The translations under genes and the position numbers were made by a program. Source: Bacillus sp. ISL-55 (GTDB lineage: Bacteria > Bacillota > Bacilli > Bacillales > Cytobacillaceae). From it: a stretch of 50,344 nucleotides of DNA. Each line of letters starts with the position of its first letter. The first letter of the stretch is position 1. The notes under the pieces are model-generated. The model saw only the letters and a list, made by a program, of their open reading frames with translations. It was not told where the DNA came from and did not search any database. Below are positions 29,000 to 37,240 of this stretch, piece after piece. The stretch covers positions 1-50,344 of the forward strand of contig NZ_JAGGQU010000010.1 in NCBI RefSeq assembly GCF_018613155.1. Direction: 5' to 3'.

Positions 29000-29040
29000 A
29001 GGTCACAACATCACTATCTTATATACATATGTCGTGACCT
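29000..29040 (-). promoter_or_regulatory. Inverted repeat in the ABC operon leader
   Basis: AGGTCACAACAT (29000-29011) and ATGTCGTGACCT (29029-29040) form 12-base arms with one mismatch around a 17-base centre. It lies downstream of the predicted promoter and cre site and has no U-run, so it is more likely an operator or RNA structure than a terminator. Its left arm overlaps the shared motif at 29004-29020. Confidence 0.5.
29004..29020 (-). promoter_or_regulatory. 17-base motif shared with the transaldolase leader, copy 1
   Basis: The minus strand reads AAGATAGTGATGTTGTG. The transaldolase leader has the same sequence with one change at 37217-37233. It is a candidate operator of the GntR/UTRA regulator encoded in the cluster (inference). 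Confidence 0.45.
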
Positions 29041-29061
29041 TTAATCCCATTACTAAGGTGA

Positions 29062-29075
29062 TGACAGCGTTTTCA
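29062..29075 (-). promoter_or_regulatory. cre site for CcpA at the ABC operon
   Basis: TGACAGCGTTTTCA matches TGWNANCGNTNWCA at every position. It lies just downstream of the predicted transcription start, a usual roadblock position for carbon catabolite repression. Confidence 0.7.
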
Positions 29076-29088
29076 CTAAACTACTTAA

Positions 29089-29142
29089 AATATACACATG
29101 ATTGTATGCTAATTCAACTATTTTTTAAATATTTTAAAAAAT
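29089..29142 (-). promoter_or_regulatory. Promoter of the ABC sugar importer operon, with UP-like element
   Basis: On the minus strand TTGAAT (29112-29117) and TATATT (29089-29094) are 17 bases apart. Directly upstream of the -35 lies a 23-base all-A/T near-palindrome (29120-29142) in the position and composition of an UP element. The promoter starts just after the stop of the AEC permease gene. Confidence 0.6.
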
Positions 29143-29146
29143 TAAT

Positions 29147-30049
29147 CTATAGAATAATATTTAAAATAACCGGCAGTGTAATAATGCTGCTGAGTGTACT
29201 GATCAGCGTGCAAGTGGATACAAAAACCGGCCTAGTATTGAACTGAAGTGCATACATTGTTGTATTCGTTGCCGATGGCATTGCCGCCAGGAGAATCATA
29301 ATATCTTTTACCTCTTCTGAAACTGGCAAAATAGACGCAAAAATAAGAGCGAGTATTGGTGCCACCATGAGTTTAATGATCAAAGAATAAGAGAGTTTCT
29401 CCACTTCAAGTTTTTTCAAGGAAATCTTTGCGAGCTGCATTCCGAGAATGACCATGATGGTCGGGATTGCTGCATCTGCCACTAAGTTAATTGACTTGTA
29501 AAACATGGAATCAATTGTTATTTCTAACAATTGAAAAACAATACCGAGCAGAGACCCATATACAATTGGCATTTTTGCCACTGCTTTAAAAGCTGTGTAT
29601 ATACCATCTTGTTGGTCGCTTCCTTTTGCGGCATAATATACGCCGATTGTACTCATGATCAGCTGCTGGATTACAAGCAAGATGACGGCAATGTCAAAGC
29701 CCGATTCTCCAAAGACAAATAGCACCACCGGTGTTCCGTAATTACCGTTGTTCATAAAAGCGGAAGATAAAATCAAGGAACTCGTTTCAGTGCGGGAGTA
29801 TTTTTTTATAAAAGATACTGCATACACGATGGAAATCAGGCCGAAGCATAATCCTAGCGCATAGATTGTCAAATAGAGATAATTCAGGTTGATTTCATTC
29901 TCATAGAAAGTCCTGAAGGCTAAAAAGGGAGACAGCAGATAGATAGCCATCTTCGATAAACTTCTGGGATCAAACCCTATTACCTTCTGTCCGACAAAAC
30001 CTATCGCGAATATACTAAACACCGGAAGCAGCACCAGCACAAACTCCAC
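29147..30049 (-). CDS. AEC-family permease, candidate sulfolactate exporter
   Basis: A 300-residue membrane protein of the auxin efflux carrier/malonate permease family, with about ten transmembrane segments in two halves. The GTG start at 30049 follows AAGGTGG. The family pattern is seen in SSAFMNNGNYGTPVVLF, which bears the conserved Asn/Gly crossover, and in ILLAAMPSATNTTMYA near the end. It follows the aldehyde dehydrogenase gene by 70 bases. Sulfo-TAL bacteria secrete sulfolactate, so an anion exporter is expected here; this position makes it the best candidate, but that role is inferred. Confidence 0.88.
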   Translation of the reverse strand: MEFVLVLLPVFSIFAIGFVGQKVIGFDPRSLSKMAIYLLSPFLAFRTFYENEINLNYLYLTIYALGLCFGLISIVYAVSFIKKYSRTETSSLILSSAFMNNGNYGTPVVLFVFGESGFDIAVILLVIQQLIMSTIGVYYAAKGSDQQDGIYTAFKAVAKMPIVYGSLLGIVFQLLEITIDSMFYKSINLVADAAIPTIMVILGMQLAKISLKKLEVEKLSYSLIIKLMVAPILALIFASILPVSEEVKDIMILLAAMPSATNTTMYALQFNTRPVFVSTCTLISTLSSIITLPVILNIIL

Positions 30050-30119
30050 AACTTTCCCACCTTTTCCTATCTACACTGCATCATTGTCCCCCGGGAGTAA
30101 CCCCTATCTCGTCAGAGGA

Positions 30120-31544
30120 CTACAGATTTAGGACTATGATGCGCTCTTCTGTCATTTCTTCTATGGCGTACTTAGGACCCTCTTTTCCAGTTCCGCTCCT
30201 TTTTACACCACCATATGGCATATGGTCAACACGGTAAGCCGAAGCATCATTCACGATTAGTCCGCCGACTTCAATCTGTTTTGCAGCTTTCATTGCAAAT
30301 CCAAGATTTGTAGTGAACAAACCTGCTTGCAAGCCATAATCCGAATCGTTGACCTTCTCGATCACTTCTTCTTCACTGGAGTATTTTTCAATGGAAATAA
30401 CCGGACCGAATACTTCCTGGCGGCATATTTTCATATCAGAATGAGTGTTTGTAAGAATAGTAGGTGAGTAGAAAGCACCGTCACGCTTTCCGCCAACAAG
30501 GATCTCAGCCCCCATTTCAACTGCTTCATTCACCCATGCTTCCACACGTTCCGCTTCTTCAAGGCGAATCATCGGCCCGACATTTGTTTCTGGATCAAAC
30601 GGATCTCCCACCTTCAATCCTTCTGTTTTCTCCTTTAAGCTTGATAGGAATTCATCATATACATTCTCATGGACATACACCCGCTGGACCGAAATGCAGA
30701 CCTGTCCCGCATTATTAAAGCTCTTTTGCGAAATCAATGTCGCAGCCTTTTCCAGCTCGGCATCATAATGGACAACCGTAGCGGAGTTATTTCCAAGCTC
30801 GAGGGCCACTTTTCGCAAGCCTGCTTTCTGACGGATCAATTCTCCCACACGCGGGCTTCCTGTAAAGGTAAACATATTGACATTTTTATTCGCCAATAAG
30901 GCATCACCGATTTGCGGGCCGTCACCGGTCAGCAAATTCAAACGACCTTTAGGCAAGCCGACTTCTTCGAATAATTTTGTTAAAAGAACGGCAGATACAG
31001 GCGTCACTTCAGCAGGCTTCAATACAACTGCATTACCGGCAGCCAAAGCAGGACCTACTTTATGGCAGACAAGATTCAACGGCACATTGAACGGAGTGAT
31101 GGCTGCAACAACCCCAACTGGCACGCGGACTGTAAAAGCCATGCGGTTCTCTGAACCCTGCGCACTTTCCACAGGAACTCCTTCTCCATGAATACGTTTA
31201 GCTTCTTCTGCCGAAATTTCCAATGTAAGAGCAGACCTCTCCACTTCACCGCGGCACTCACCCAGTGGCTTTCCTACTTCAGTGGCTAAAGCATTCGCAA
31301 ATTCTTCTTTTCTTTCAACTAATGTTTCTGCAGCCTTTTTCAAGACAAGATAACGATCATAAGGAGCCCAGTCTTGTTTGTAAGCTGTTTTTGCTGCTTC
31401 TACTGCCTGGTTCACATGTTCTTCACTAGCCACACTTATGGAGGCGAATGGCTCCCTAGTATATTTGTTAAGGACAGGCATTTTTTCTTCCGTTGCAATC
31501 CATTCACCATTTATGAACAATTCATAGTTTTTGCTTTCTCCCAT
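30120..31544 (-). CDS. sftD: NAD(P)-dependent aldehyde dehydrogenase, likely sulfolactaldehyde dehydrogenase
   Basis: A 474-residue ALDH superfamily enzyme with ATG behind GAGGAGAG. Catalytic Cys283 (NNAGQVCIS), general-base Glu249 (ALELGNN), Asn153 (PFNVPLN) and Lys176 (VLKPAE) are all in place. The family oxidises aldehydes to acids. In the sulfo-TAL pathway an ALDH turns 3-sulfolactaldehyde into sulfolactate, and this gene lies between the regulator and the candidate exporter in the SQ operon, which supports that role. The ALDH assignment is sure; substrate and symbol rest on context. Confidence 0.85.
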   Translation of the reverse strand: MGESKNYELFINGEWIATEEKMPVLNKYTREPFASISVASEEHVNQAVEAAKTAYKQDWAPYDRYLVLKKAAETLVERKEEFANALATEVGKPLGECRGEVERSALTLEISAEEAKRIHGEGVPVESAQGSENRMAFTVRVPVGVVAAITPFNVPLNLVCHKVGPALAAGNAVVLKPAEVTPVSAVLLTKLFEEVGLPKGRLNLLTGDGPQIGDALLANKNVNMFTFTGSPRVGELIRQKAGLRKVALELGNNSATVVHYDAELEKAATLISQKSFNNAGQVCISVQRVYVHENVYDEFLSSLKEKTEGLKVGDPFDPETNVGPMIRLEEAERVEAWVNEAVEMGAEILVGGKRDGAFYSPTILTNTHSDMKICRQEVFGPVISIEKYSSEEEVIEKVNDSDYGLQAGLFTTNLGFAMKAAKQIEVGGLIVNDASAYRVDHMPYGGVKRSGTGKEGPKYAIEEMTEERIIVLNL

Positions 31545-31560
31545 TCATCTCACTCTCCTC

Positions 31561-32298
31561 TTATCGTTTTAATTCAATGTCATAATGGTATTGATCACTT
31601 CGATATTTCGTCCGGGTGTATTCAATTGGTTTATCATCAATCCCGAAGCTTAGGCGGGACATTTCGAGCAAAGCCTCTCCTCCTCGAATGCCAAGTAGAT
31701 CGGCTTCATATATTGTGGCGTTCATAGCCGAAATTTTCTCCTTCGCCCGCTTCAGAATGATATTGTTATGTTCAAGAATTTCGTAAAATTTAGCAGAGTT
31801 TAAGTCATGTTTAATTAGGATCTCCCCGATATGTTCAGGCCAGCATGAACGCTCCAGCGCAATCGGCATACCATCAGCAAATCGTACACGGTCGACGATC
31901 AGTATTCTAGAATCTTCAGGAACCCCTAAGTTCAGTTTTTCTTCATATAAGGCTTCTGTGAACTCCACCCGCATCAATTTGGAATGGGGTGTCAGACCTT
32001 TTTCCATGACTTCTTCTGCAAATCCCTTCAGCCTGCCGAGACTTCCGACAAGCTGTTGTGGTTTGACAATGGTACCCTTTCCCTGGCGCTTCTCTAAAAG
32101 CCCATCCTGTACAAGCATGGAAATGGCTTGCCTAATTGTAGTTCGGCTGACATCGAATTCTTTCATTAAATCCTGCTCAGTAGGAATGAGAGTATTCGGC
32201 TCCCATATCCGATTTTGTATTCTTCTGATGAGGATATCCTTCACCTGTTGATAAAGAGCAATATTCTTATTGGTATCGATTCCGTTTTCAACCATCAT
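31561..32298 (-). CDS. GntR-family (HutC/UTRA) transcriptional regulator
   Basis: A 245-residue DNA-binding regulator. Residues about 10-75 are a winged helix-turn-helix (SIPTEQ-like IPTEQDLMKEFDVSRTTIRQA, then GLLEKRQGKGT), and about 90-240 a UTRA ligand domain (LGVPEDSRILIVDRVRFADG, ERSCWPEH, LEMSRLSFG). UTRA regulators usually bind sugar phosphates or related acids and repress their own locus. It is the fifth gene of the SQ operon, 20 bases from the isomerase, so sensing an SQ pathway intermediate is likely (inference). Candidate operators are the shared 17-base motif or the GTATAC cores in the leaders. Confidence 0.9.
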   Translation of the reverse strand: MMVENGIDTNKNIALYQQVKDILIRRIQNRIWEPNTLIPTEQDLMKEFDVSRTTIRQAISMLVQDGLLEKRQGKGTIVKPQQLVGSLGRLKGFAEEVMEKGLTPHSKLMRVEFTEALYEEKLNLGVPEDSRILIVDRVRFADGMPIALERSCWPEHIGEILIKHDLNSAKFYEILEHNNIILKRAKEKISAMNATIYEADLLGIRGGEALLEMSRLSFGIDDKPIEYTRTKYRSDQYHYDIELKR

Positions 32299-32318
32299 AC
32301 CTTTTGGTTCCCTTCTTT

Positions 32319-33662
32319 TTAAGCACCATAATATTCAGTGCGTAGTCCAAGGCGCTTACCTAGTGAAAGCAATTCCTCGGTAACATCAGCATAGACAATG
32401 GCGTAATGTGGCTCATATCCACTTTCCATCAAGGAATATAACGTCTCCTGCACATCGCCTTGAAGTGCAACTTCAACTGAAGTACCTGAAAACGGCTGTT
32501 CCACATCAAGAGCCTCACCTTTCATGACGAGCAGCCGGTATCCGTCGGCATCTTCGCTCAGCCTGAATATTGTTACCCCTCCTGCTTTCAAGCCAAACTC
32601 CATCGTCAATCCCATCTTGCGGTTCGGATGGACCCCGGCCTGTGCACCAGTAGACGGACGTGCCAGTGAATAGGCTCCTGCACCACAATGCCAAAATACG
32701 ACCGAGTTGTTCTCTTCATTGACATGGACAAGGTCTCCCAGATAGGGTGCACTGCCATTGCTCAGCTCTTGTAAAATGTACATGGAGATTGAACCGTTGA
32801 TGTCTGACTCACAGGCAGAAACGACACCATATTCAGTGAACTGGGAAAGCGTGGAACAAGCAGCAGCACCAAGTTCATTGAAAAAGTCCGGCCAGCAGCG
32901 AATGGCAAGTGCCTTGATTTCTTCTGACTCAATATATTTTTCCACATACGTGTAGAACTGGGCAAACCTCTGTACTGTCTGATCTGTTTTGTTTAGGCCC
33001 ATCACATGTTTTTCTGCGAGTTCGAGGGCCGACGAATACTCTTCTTCCGTCAGCTTTTTGCATTCCTCAAAGGCTTTAAGCAGCTCTATCTTCTTTAAGC
33101 TGACTCCAATTTCCTCTTTGAGTTTCTCTTCGTTCGTATCGGAGAAGAAAAATCCTGGAGGGTGTTCACCGATGACTCCCACTTTTAACTGCTTCAGGCT
33201 GTTCACCATATAGTTCACTTTCAACTCAACCAGCATTTTTTGCTGAAGAGTTTCTTCCGAAGGATTCCCGAAAACAAAAGAGTATGGGTGTCTATGAACT
33301 TTCAAGAGGTTGCTTGTTGCATTCCCTCCGGTTAGCGAGTTCAGGCGCAGACGTCCGCCAACACTCGGCTCCCTTACCGACCAGACAACGATTGGCTCTT
33401 TTCTTTTTTGGATGACAGCGTATGGGAACTCCCCGTCAGCAAATGTAGTGCTTTGATAAATGATGCTGTCAAATTGCTTATCCTTGAACTGATCCAATAA
33501 AGCGTTCAGTTCTTCCGGAGATGTGATGATGTTCTCCGATGTATATATATCTTTAACCATTCCCTCGAGCATATGGACAGTATCTTTTCTATATTGTTCA
33601 GCTGTTTCTAAATCGAATGTCTTCCTCCCGATCGGTAAGTAAAGTATCGATGTATTAAGCAT
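32319..33662 (-). CDS. sftI: Sulfoquinovose isomerase (fucose/arabinose isomerase-like)
   Basis: A 447-residue protein started at ATG after AAGGAGAG. It looks like the L-fucose/L-arabinose isomerase fold. Glu285 (ACESD), Asp310 (LGDLV) and His325 (WHCG) fit the usual Glu/Asp/His metal-ligand order of that superfamily. In sulfo-TAL bacteria a member of this family converts sulfoquinovose to 6-deoxy-6-sulfofructose. It lies 20 bases downstream of the sulfoquinovosidase gene and upstream of the regulator. The fold is inferred from motifs and the substrate from its partners. Confidence 0.82.
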   Translation of the reverse strand: MLNTSILYLPIGRKTFDLETAEQYRKDTVHMLEGMVKDIYTSENIITSPEELNALLDQFKDKQFDSIIYQSTTFADGEFPYAVIQKRKEPIVVWSVREPSVGGRLRLNSLTGGNATSNLLKVHRHPYSFVFGNPSEETLQQKMLVELKVNYMVNSLKQLKVGVIGEHPPGFFFSDTNEEKLKEEIGVSLKKIELLKAFEECKKLTEEEYSSALELAEKHVMGLNKTDQTVQRFAQFYTYVEKYIESEEIKALAIRCWPDFFNELGAAACSTLSQFTEYGVVSACESDINGSISMYILQELSNGSAPYLGDLVHVNEENNSVVFWHCGAGAYSLARPSTGAQAGVHPNRKMGLTMEFGLKAGGVTIFRLSEDADGYRLLVMKGEALDVEQPFSGTSVEVALQGDVQETLYSLMESGYEPHYAIVYADVTEELLSLGKRLGLRTEYYGA

Positions 33663-33681
33663 GAAAGACTCTCCTTCTAAT

Positions 33682-35727
33682 CTATAAGTTTCTTAAATTC
33701 CTGAATAGCTCCGACCATTGGGAATCTTTACGATAGAAAACGGGTGTATTTCCAAGAGGTGCAGCCACTGTATGGGTCCCGCCGGAAAATTCCTCACCTG
33801 ACCAGAGATGGATCCAATTATCTTCTGGCAAGTAGACATCCCAGGTGCTTCTGCCTTCTGCATAGACAGGCGCAACGAGCATATCCCTTCCATATAAGTA
33901 CTGATATTTAATGTCATAGGCGGTTTTGTCATCCTCGTAGTGCATAAATAACGGACGCTGCACCGGCAGTCCCTTTTCAGCATTTTCTTTTACCAGGCTC
34001 TTAGTATATGGAGCAAGCGCGCAATAGACATCAGTCATCCTCTTGAAGTGATCCATCGTTTCATCGTCTGCATCATACTGAACACAGTCATATGGACGGT
34101 TTCCTTCATGAGAGCGAAGTACAGGCGTGAAGGCAGCCATGTCCATCCACCTTAATAGAAGTTCTTTATCACGCTTGATCCCATGCAAACTTGTGTAGCC
34201 GCCGATATCACTGTGGTGAAGTCCCATTCCAGACATACCTGCGGAAAGTGCAGCCGGGATGACAGATGCCAGGCCGTCATCAAGCGACCAGTCCACCGAC
34301 TGGTCTCCTGCCCAAAGAAGTGTGCAGTATTTTTGGAATCCTGCATAGCCGGCTCTCATAAAGTAAACGACTTCTCCCAGTTTTCCTGCTTCCTTGACAG
34401 CTTCATAATTTGCTTTTGCCCAAAGTACAGGCCATTCATTATGCTTCATCATGGCTGGCTCGCCGCTGCTTAAGTAAAGGTCAGTCGGCAGGTATTCACC
34501 AAAGTCTGCCATCCAGCCATCAAGTCCGAAATCAATGAGATTTTTCTTTATGACACCTTTATACCATTTGAAGGCTTCTTCGTTTGTAAAATCGATGACA
34601 CCGCAGTCAAACTCGCCAAAATCAATAATATATGTTTTCCCCTCGGCATCTAGCGCGAAGTAACCATGCTCTTCCGCTTCCTTGAAAAGGTTTCCCTCCA
34701 CTGCTAAATAAGGATTGATATATCCAAGGAACTTAATGCCTTTTTCCTTCCACTCTTTAAGCTTCTGGTCGAGACCCGGATACTCCTCCGGATTCCATTG
34801 CCAGTTCCACATCAATCGTTTCCCGAAAGAGGTGATCCTTTTTCCTTGCCAATCCTGGCACCATACCCCCGAAACCTTGATTCCTTTGTCTAATGCCTTA
34901 TTGATTTTTTCATCTACGAGATCGGTACCGCCCTGCATCCCAAGAATGATTCCGTCATAGATCCATTCCGGCAGTTCCGGCTGGCGGCCGAACTTCGCCG
35001 TGATTTTTTCAGTCAGACCTACATAACTTTCTGCCCCTTCGAGGACAATCTGCTTTGGAAGTTCCCATACATGAAGCTCGTGGAAGCCTTCCCTGCGGAA
35101 GTTAAAGTCAGCATAAGCCGTCGTCTCCACATGGCAGTAGTATTTTTCACTTGAAACGAAAGTAGTCTGCGGATAGTTTGTATGATAGTAGTCACCGCCG
35201 GCTTTGCCTGTCACATCCGCCATCCAGGTTACATAGGTGGATTTGTTCCTGCCAACCCCTGGTTCTGAGGTCCATAATGGAAAGTTCTTGCCACGAAGGT
35301 TGAAGTACGACATCTGTTCACCGCAGCCATAGATTTTCTCTTCCTTTTCGGCATTGAGGCGGAACCAAAAACGGTTGATTCGAGGATCACGCCGGTGAAA
35401 ATCCATAGTGATTTTATTATCTTCATGAGTCAATGTCAGATCAAACAAAGGTGGTGAGAAATCATTCATTGTAAAGAATGTCAGCTCGAGTTGGTTTTCC
35501 GATTTCTTTTTTATTTCCGCATATCGCAGTGGCACTCTTGCTTCAAGATAATCCTGCAGATTGAAGTTTCCGCGGTACATTTCAACAATCTCTTCTCCAT
35601 TCCCAACATAAAAGCAAGGGTGGTTTAGTGAATGCTGAATCAGCGGTTCATCATTCCACTTTACGACTAACTCATTTTCACTTCTTTCATAAGAGAATCC
35701 TGCCCCAAGTTTCACATAGGCTGTCAT
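33682..35727 (-). CDS. sftG: Sulfoquinovosidase, glycoside hydrolase family 31
   Basis: A cytoplasmic alpha-glycosidase of 681 residues that releases sulfoquinovose from sulfoquinovosyl-glycerol. ATG follows GAGGGG. The nucleophile is Asp408 (GWMADFGE) and the acid/base Asp475 (LLWAGDQS). The residues that read the sulfonate in E. coli YihQ (Gln262, Gln288, Arg301, Trp304, Tyr508) are all matched at a constant +3 offset: Gln265, Gln291 (WCQDWQG), Arg304 and Trp307 (GKRLMWNWQW), and Tyr511 (HHSDIGGY). YihQ catalytic Asp405 and Asp472 show the same offset. This is the strongest single piece of evidence for the pathway. There is no signal peptide, so the glycoside must be imported. Confidence 0.95.
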   Translation of the reverse strand: MTAYVKLGAGFSYERSENELVVKWNDEPLIQHSLNHPCFYVGNGEEIVEMYRGNFNLQDYLEARVPLRYAEIKKKSENQLELTFFTMNDFSPPLFDLTLTHEDNKITMDFHRRDPRINRFWFRLNAEKEEKIYGCGEQMSYFNLRGKNFPLWTSEPGVGRNKSTYVTWMADVTGKAGGDYYHTNYPQTTFVSSEKYYCHVETTAYADFNFRREGFHELHVWELPKQIVLEGAESYVGLTEKITAKFGRQPELPEWIYDGIILGMQGGTDLVDEKINKALDKGIKVSGVWCQDWQGKRITSFGKRLMWNWQWNPEEYPGLDQKLKEWKEKGIKFLGYINPYLAVEGNLFKEAEEHGYFALDAEGKTYIIDFGEFDCGVIDFTNEEAFKWYKGVIKKNLIDFGLDGWMADFGEYLPTDLYLSSGEPAMMKHNEWPVLWAKANYEAVKEAGKLGEVVYFMRAGYAGFQKYCTLLWAGDQSVDWSLDDGLASVIPAALSAGMSGMGLHHSDIGGYTSLHGIKRDKELLLRWMDMAAFTPVLRSHEGNRPYDCVQYDADDETMDHFKRMTDVYCALAPYTKSLVKENAEKGLPVQRPLFMHYEDDKTAYDIKYQYLYGRDMLVAPVYAEGRSTWDVYLPEDNWIHLWSGEEFSGGTHTVAAPLGNTPVFYRKDSQWSELFRNLRNL

Positions 35728-35758
35728 CGATACCCCTCATTTCATTCACTCTTATAAT

Positions 35759-36430
35759 CTATCTGTAGTAGATCTCCAGGTTTTCCCCTCGAATCCCTGG
35801 ATGTGCTCCTCTGTCTATCATTCGTTTGTTATCCGGATGTGCCAACACCCACTTATTCTTCATTAAAAGAAGTGGGTCCTTTGGACTTCCTTCTTCTAGT
35901 TCAGTATTCGTACCTTGTGGTAAAACAACAATGCACTTAAAACCATTGTCTGAAGTTTTACATGGAGCCAAATGGAGAGTGGTGCCGTACATCTCGATCA
36001 CTGTTCCCTCTGGCAGGTAAAATGCACTTAAATTATTGCTAACATAGGTTCTATCTTCTGTTATATCCTGCACACTGCCGAGAAGAAGGATCATATCAGT
36101 CACCGCGACATTGATTTCACTGCCTTTATGGAATTCTAGCCCATTCAGATTCGAGTTCCTTCCATTGCAATAACCAACCTGAACAGGGAACTCTCCGTAT
36201 ACGTCGTTTTGGAAATCCTTTTTGACGGGATCGCTTTCCATTTCCGGGACACTGGCGATATATACATTTCCTTCTTCCGGGATTCCTGTTTTTTCTTTAA
36301 CGTAGTCCATCAGCGAGGAAACATCATAACCTTTCAAGACCTTTCCAAAGGGACGAAACGCCTCACCTTCAATATGGTGAAATTTCAAATGTGTATTCAG
36401 ACTTTTCAGCTCATCAAACCGAGAGGTCAT
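35759..36430 (-). CDS. DUF4867-like cupin protein of the sulfoquinovose operon
   Basis: A 223-residue protein. I start at ATG 36430, with AAAGGAG upstream; a longer frame from a TTG at 36463 is less likely. The core looks like a cupin: a first motif with His101 and Glu105 (LEFHKGSEIN) and a second with His153 (YGTTLHLAPC), which could bind a metal. It sits second in the operon between the transaldolase and sulfoquinovosidase genes. Proteins of this kind recur in sulfo-TAL clusters as I recall, but no biochemical role is established that I know of. A mutarotase or sugar-phosphate isomerase role would fit a cupin (inference). Confidence 0.72.
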   Translation of the reverse strand: MTSRFDELKSLNTHLKFHHIEGEAFRPFGKVLKGYDVSSLMDYVKEKTGIPEEGNVYIASVPEMESDPVKKDFQNDVYGEFPVQVGYCNGRNSNLNGLEFHKGSEINVAVTDMILLLGSVQDITEDRTYVSNNLSAFYLPEGTVIEMYGTTLHLAPCKTSDNGFKCIVVLPQGTNTELEEGSPKDPLLLMKNKWVLAHPDNKRMIDRGAHPGIRGENLEIYYR

Positions 36431-36508
36431 AAAAAAACTGTCTCCTTTACCACTCCAAGGCAATGTGCAGTTATGCCATCGCCTTAAAGTTCAATTAAAG
36501 TGAAGAGG

Positions 36509-37174
36509 TCATTCTGTTTCCGTGTTGTCCCATGCATCGCGAAATACAGTTAATCCGTAGTCTGTGAATGCGTGGTGGAAGCTTGCTTTGTACACATCAA
36601 ATCCGCAAGTGACAATATCCGCTCCTGCCTTAGCAGCATCAGCAATCTGTTTTCCGTTTCGCAAGGCAGCTACGATTATTTCAGTTTCATAACCATATGT
36701 ACGGTAAATGTTCACGATATCTTGAATATATGGTCCTGTATCTTCTCCGCTTTGCTCTTTCCAGCCAACGAACGGAGAAACAAAAGCAGCTCCGACACGT
36801 GCCGGCTGCAGTGCCTGGGAAGGTGAGAATACAAGCGTTACATTTGTACGGATTCCTTCTTCTTCAAGCATTTTCGCTGCGATTAATCCTTGTTCTGTAC
36901 ACGGAATCTTGATAATGAAGTTGTCTGAAAGGCTCGCAAACTTCCTGCCTTCGGATACCATTTCATTAAAATCATCAAGATGCGGATTGATCTCTATTGA
37001 AATCGGAAAATTATCCACCCCTTTAAACTCATCCGCCAACTCTTGTAAAATAGCAACCAACGGTTTTCCGCTATTCATGATATGTTTCGGGTTTGTAGTA
37101 ACCCCATCAATCCCCCAATGTTTGTATGCATAACGGATTTCATCAATCTTCGCGCTGTCCAAGAAATACTTCAT
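36509..37174 (-). CDS. sftT: Sulfofructose transaldolase (TalC/MipB-type)
   Basis: A 221-residue transaldolase of the small decameric TalC/fructose-6-phosphate aldolase class. ATG at 37174 has GGAGG 7 bases upstream; the frame opens earlier but only this start has a ribosome binding site. The Schiff-base lysine is Lys89 (FIIKIPCT). Other class features are the N-terminal FLDSAKIDEIR, GVTTNP, and NVTLVFSPSQAL. In sulfo-TAL the enzyme moves a dihydroxyacetone unit from 6-deoxy-6-sulfofructose to glyceraldehyde-3-phosphate, giving fructose-6-phosphate and sulfolactaldehyde. It is the first gene of the operon, behind a promoter overlapped by a cre site. Context, not sequence alone, sets the substrate. 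Confidence 0.87.
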   Translation of the reverse strand: MKYFLDSAKIDEIRYAYKHWGIDGVTTNPKHIMNSGKPLVAILQELADEFKGVDNFPISIEINPHLDDFNEMVSEGRKFASLSDNFIIKIPCTEQGLIAAKMLEEEGIRTNVTLVFSPSQALQPARVGAAFVSPFVGWKEQSGEDTGPYIQDIVNIYRTYGYETEIIVAALRNGKQIADAAKAGADIVTCGFDVYKASFHHAFTDYGLTVFRDAWDNTETE

Positions 37175-37216
37175 CACTATTACCTCCAATATTTGTAGTA
37201 ACATAATTACCTTTAA

Positions 37217-37233
37217 CAAAACATCACTATCTT
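37217..37233 (-). promoter_or_regulatory. 17-base motif shared with the ABC leader, copy 2
   Basis: The minus strand reads AAGATAGTGATGTTTTG, one base different from 29004-29020. It lies just downstream of the predicted transcription start of the SQ operon, a position suited to a repressor. Confidence 0.45.
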
Positions 37234-37240
37234 TAAAACC

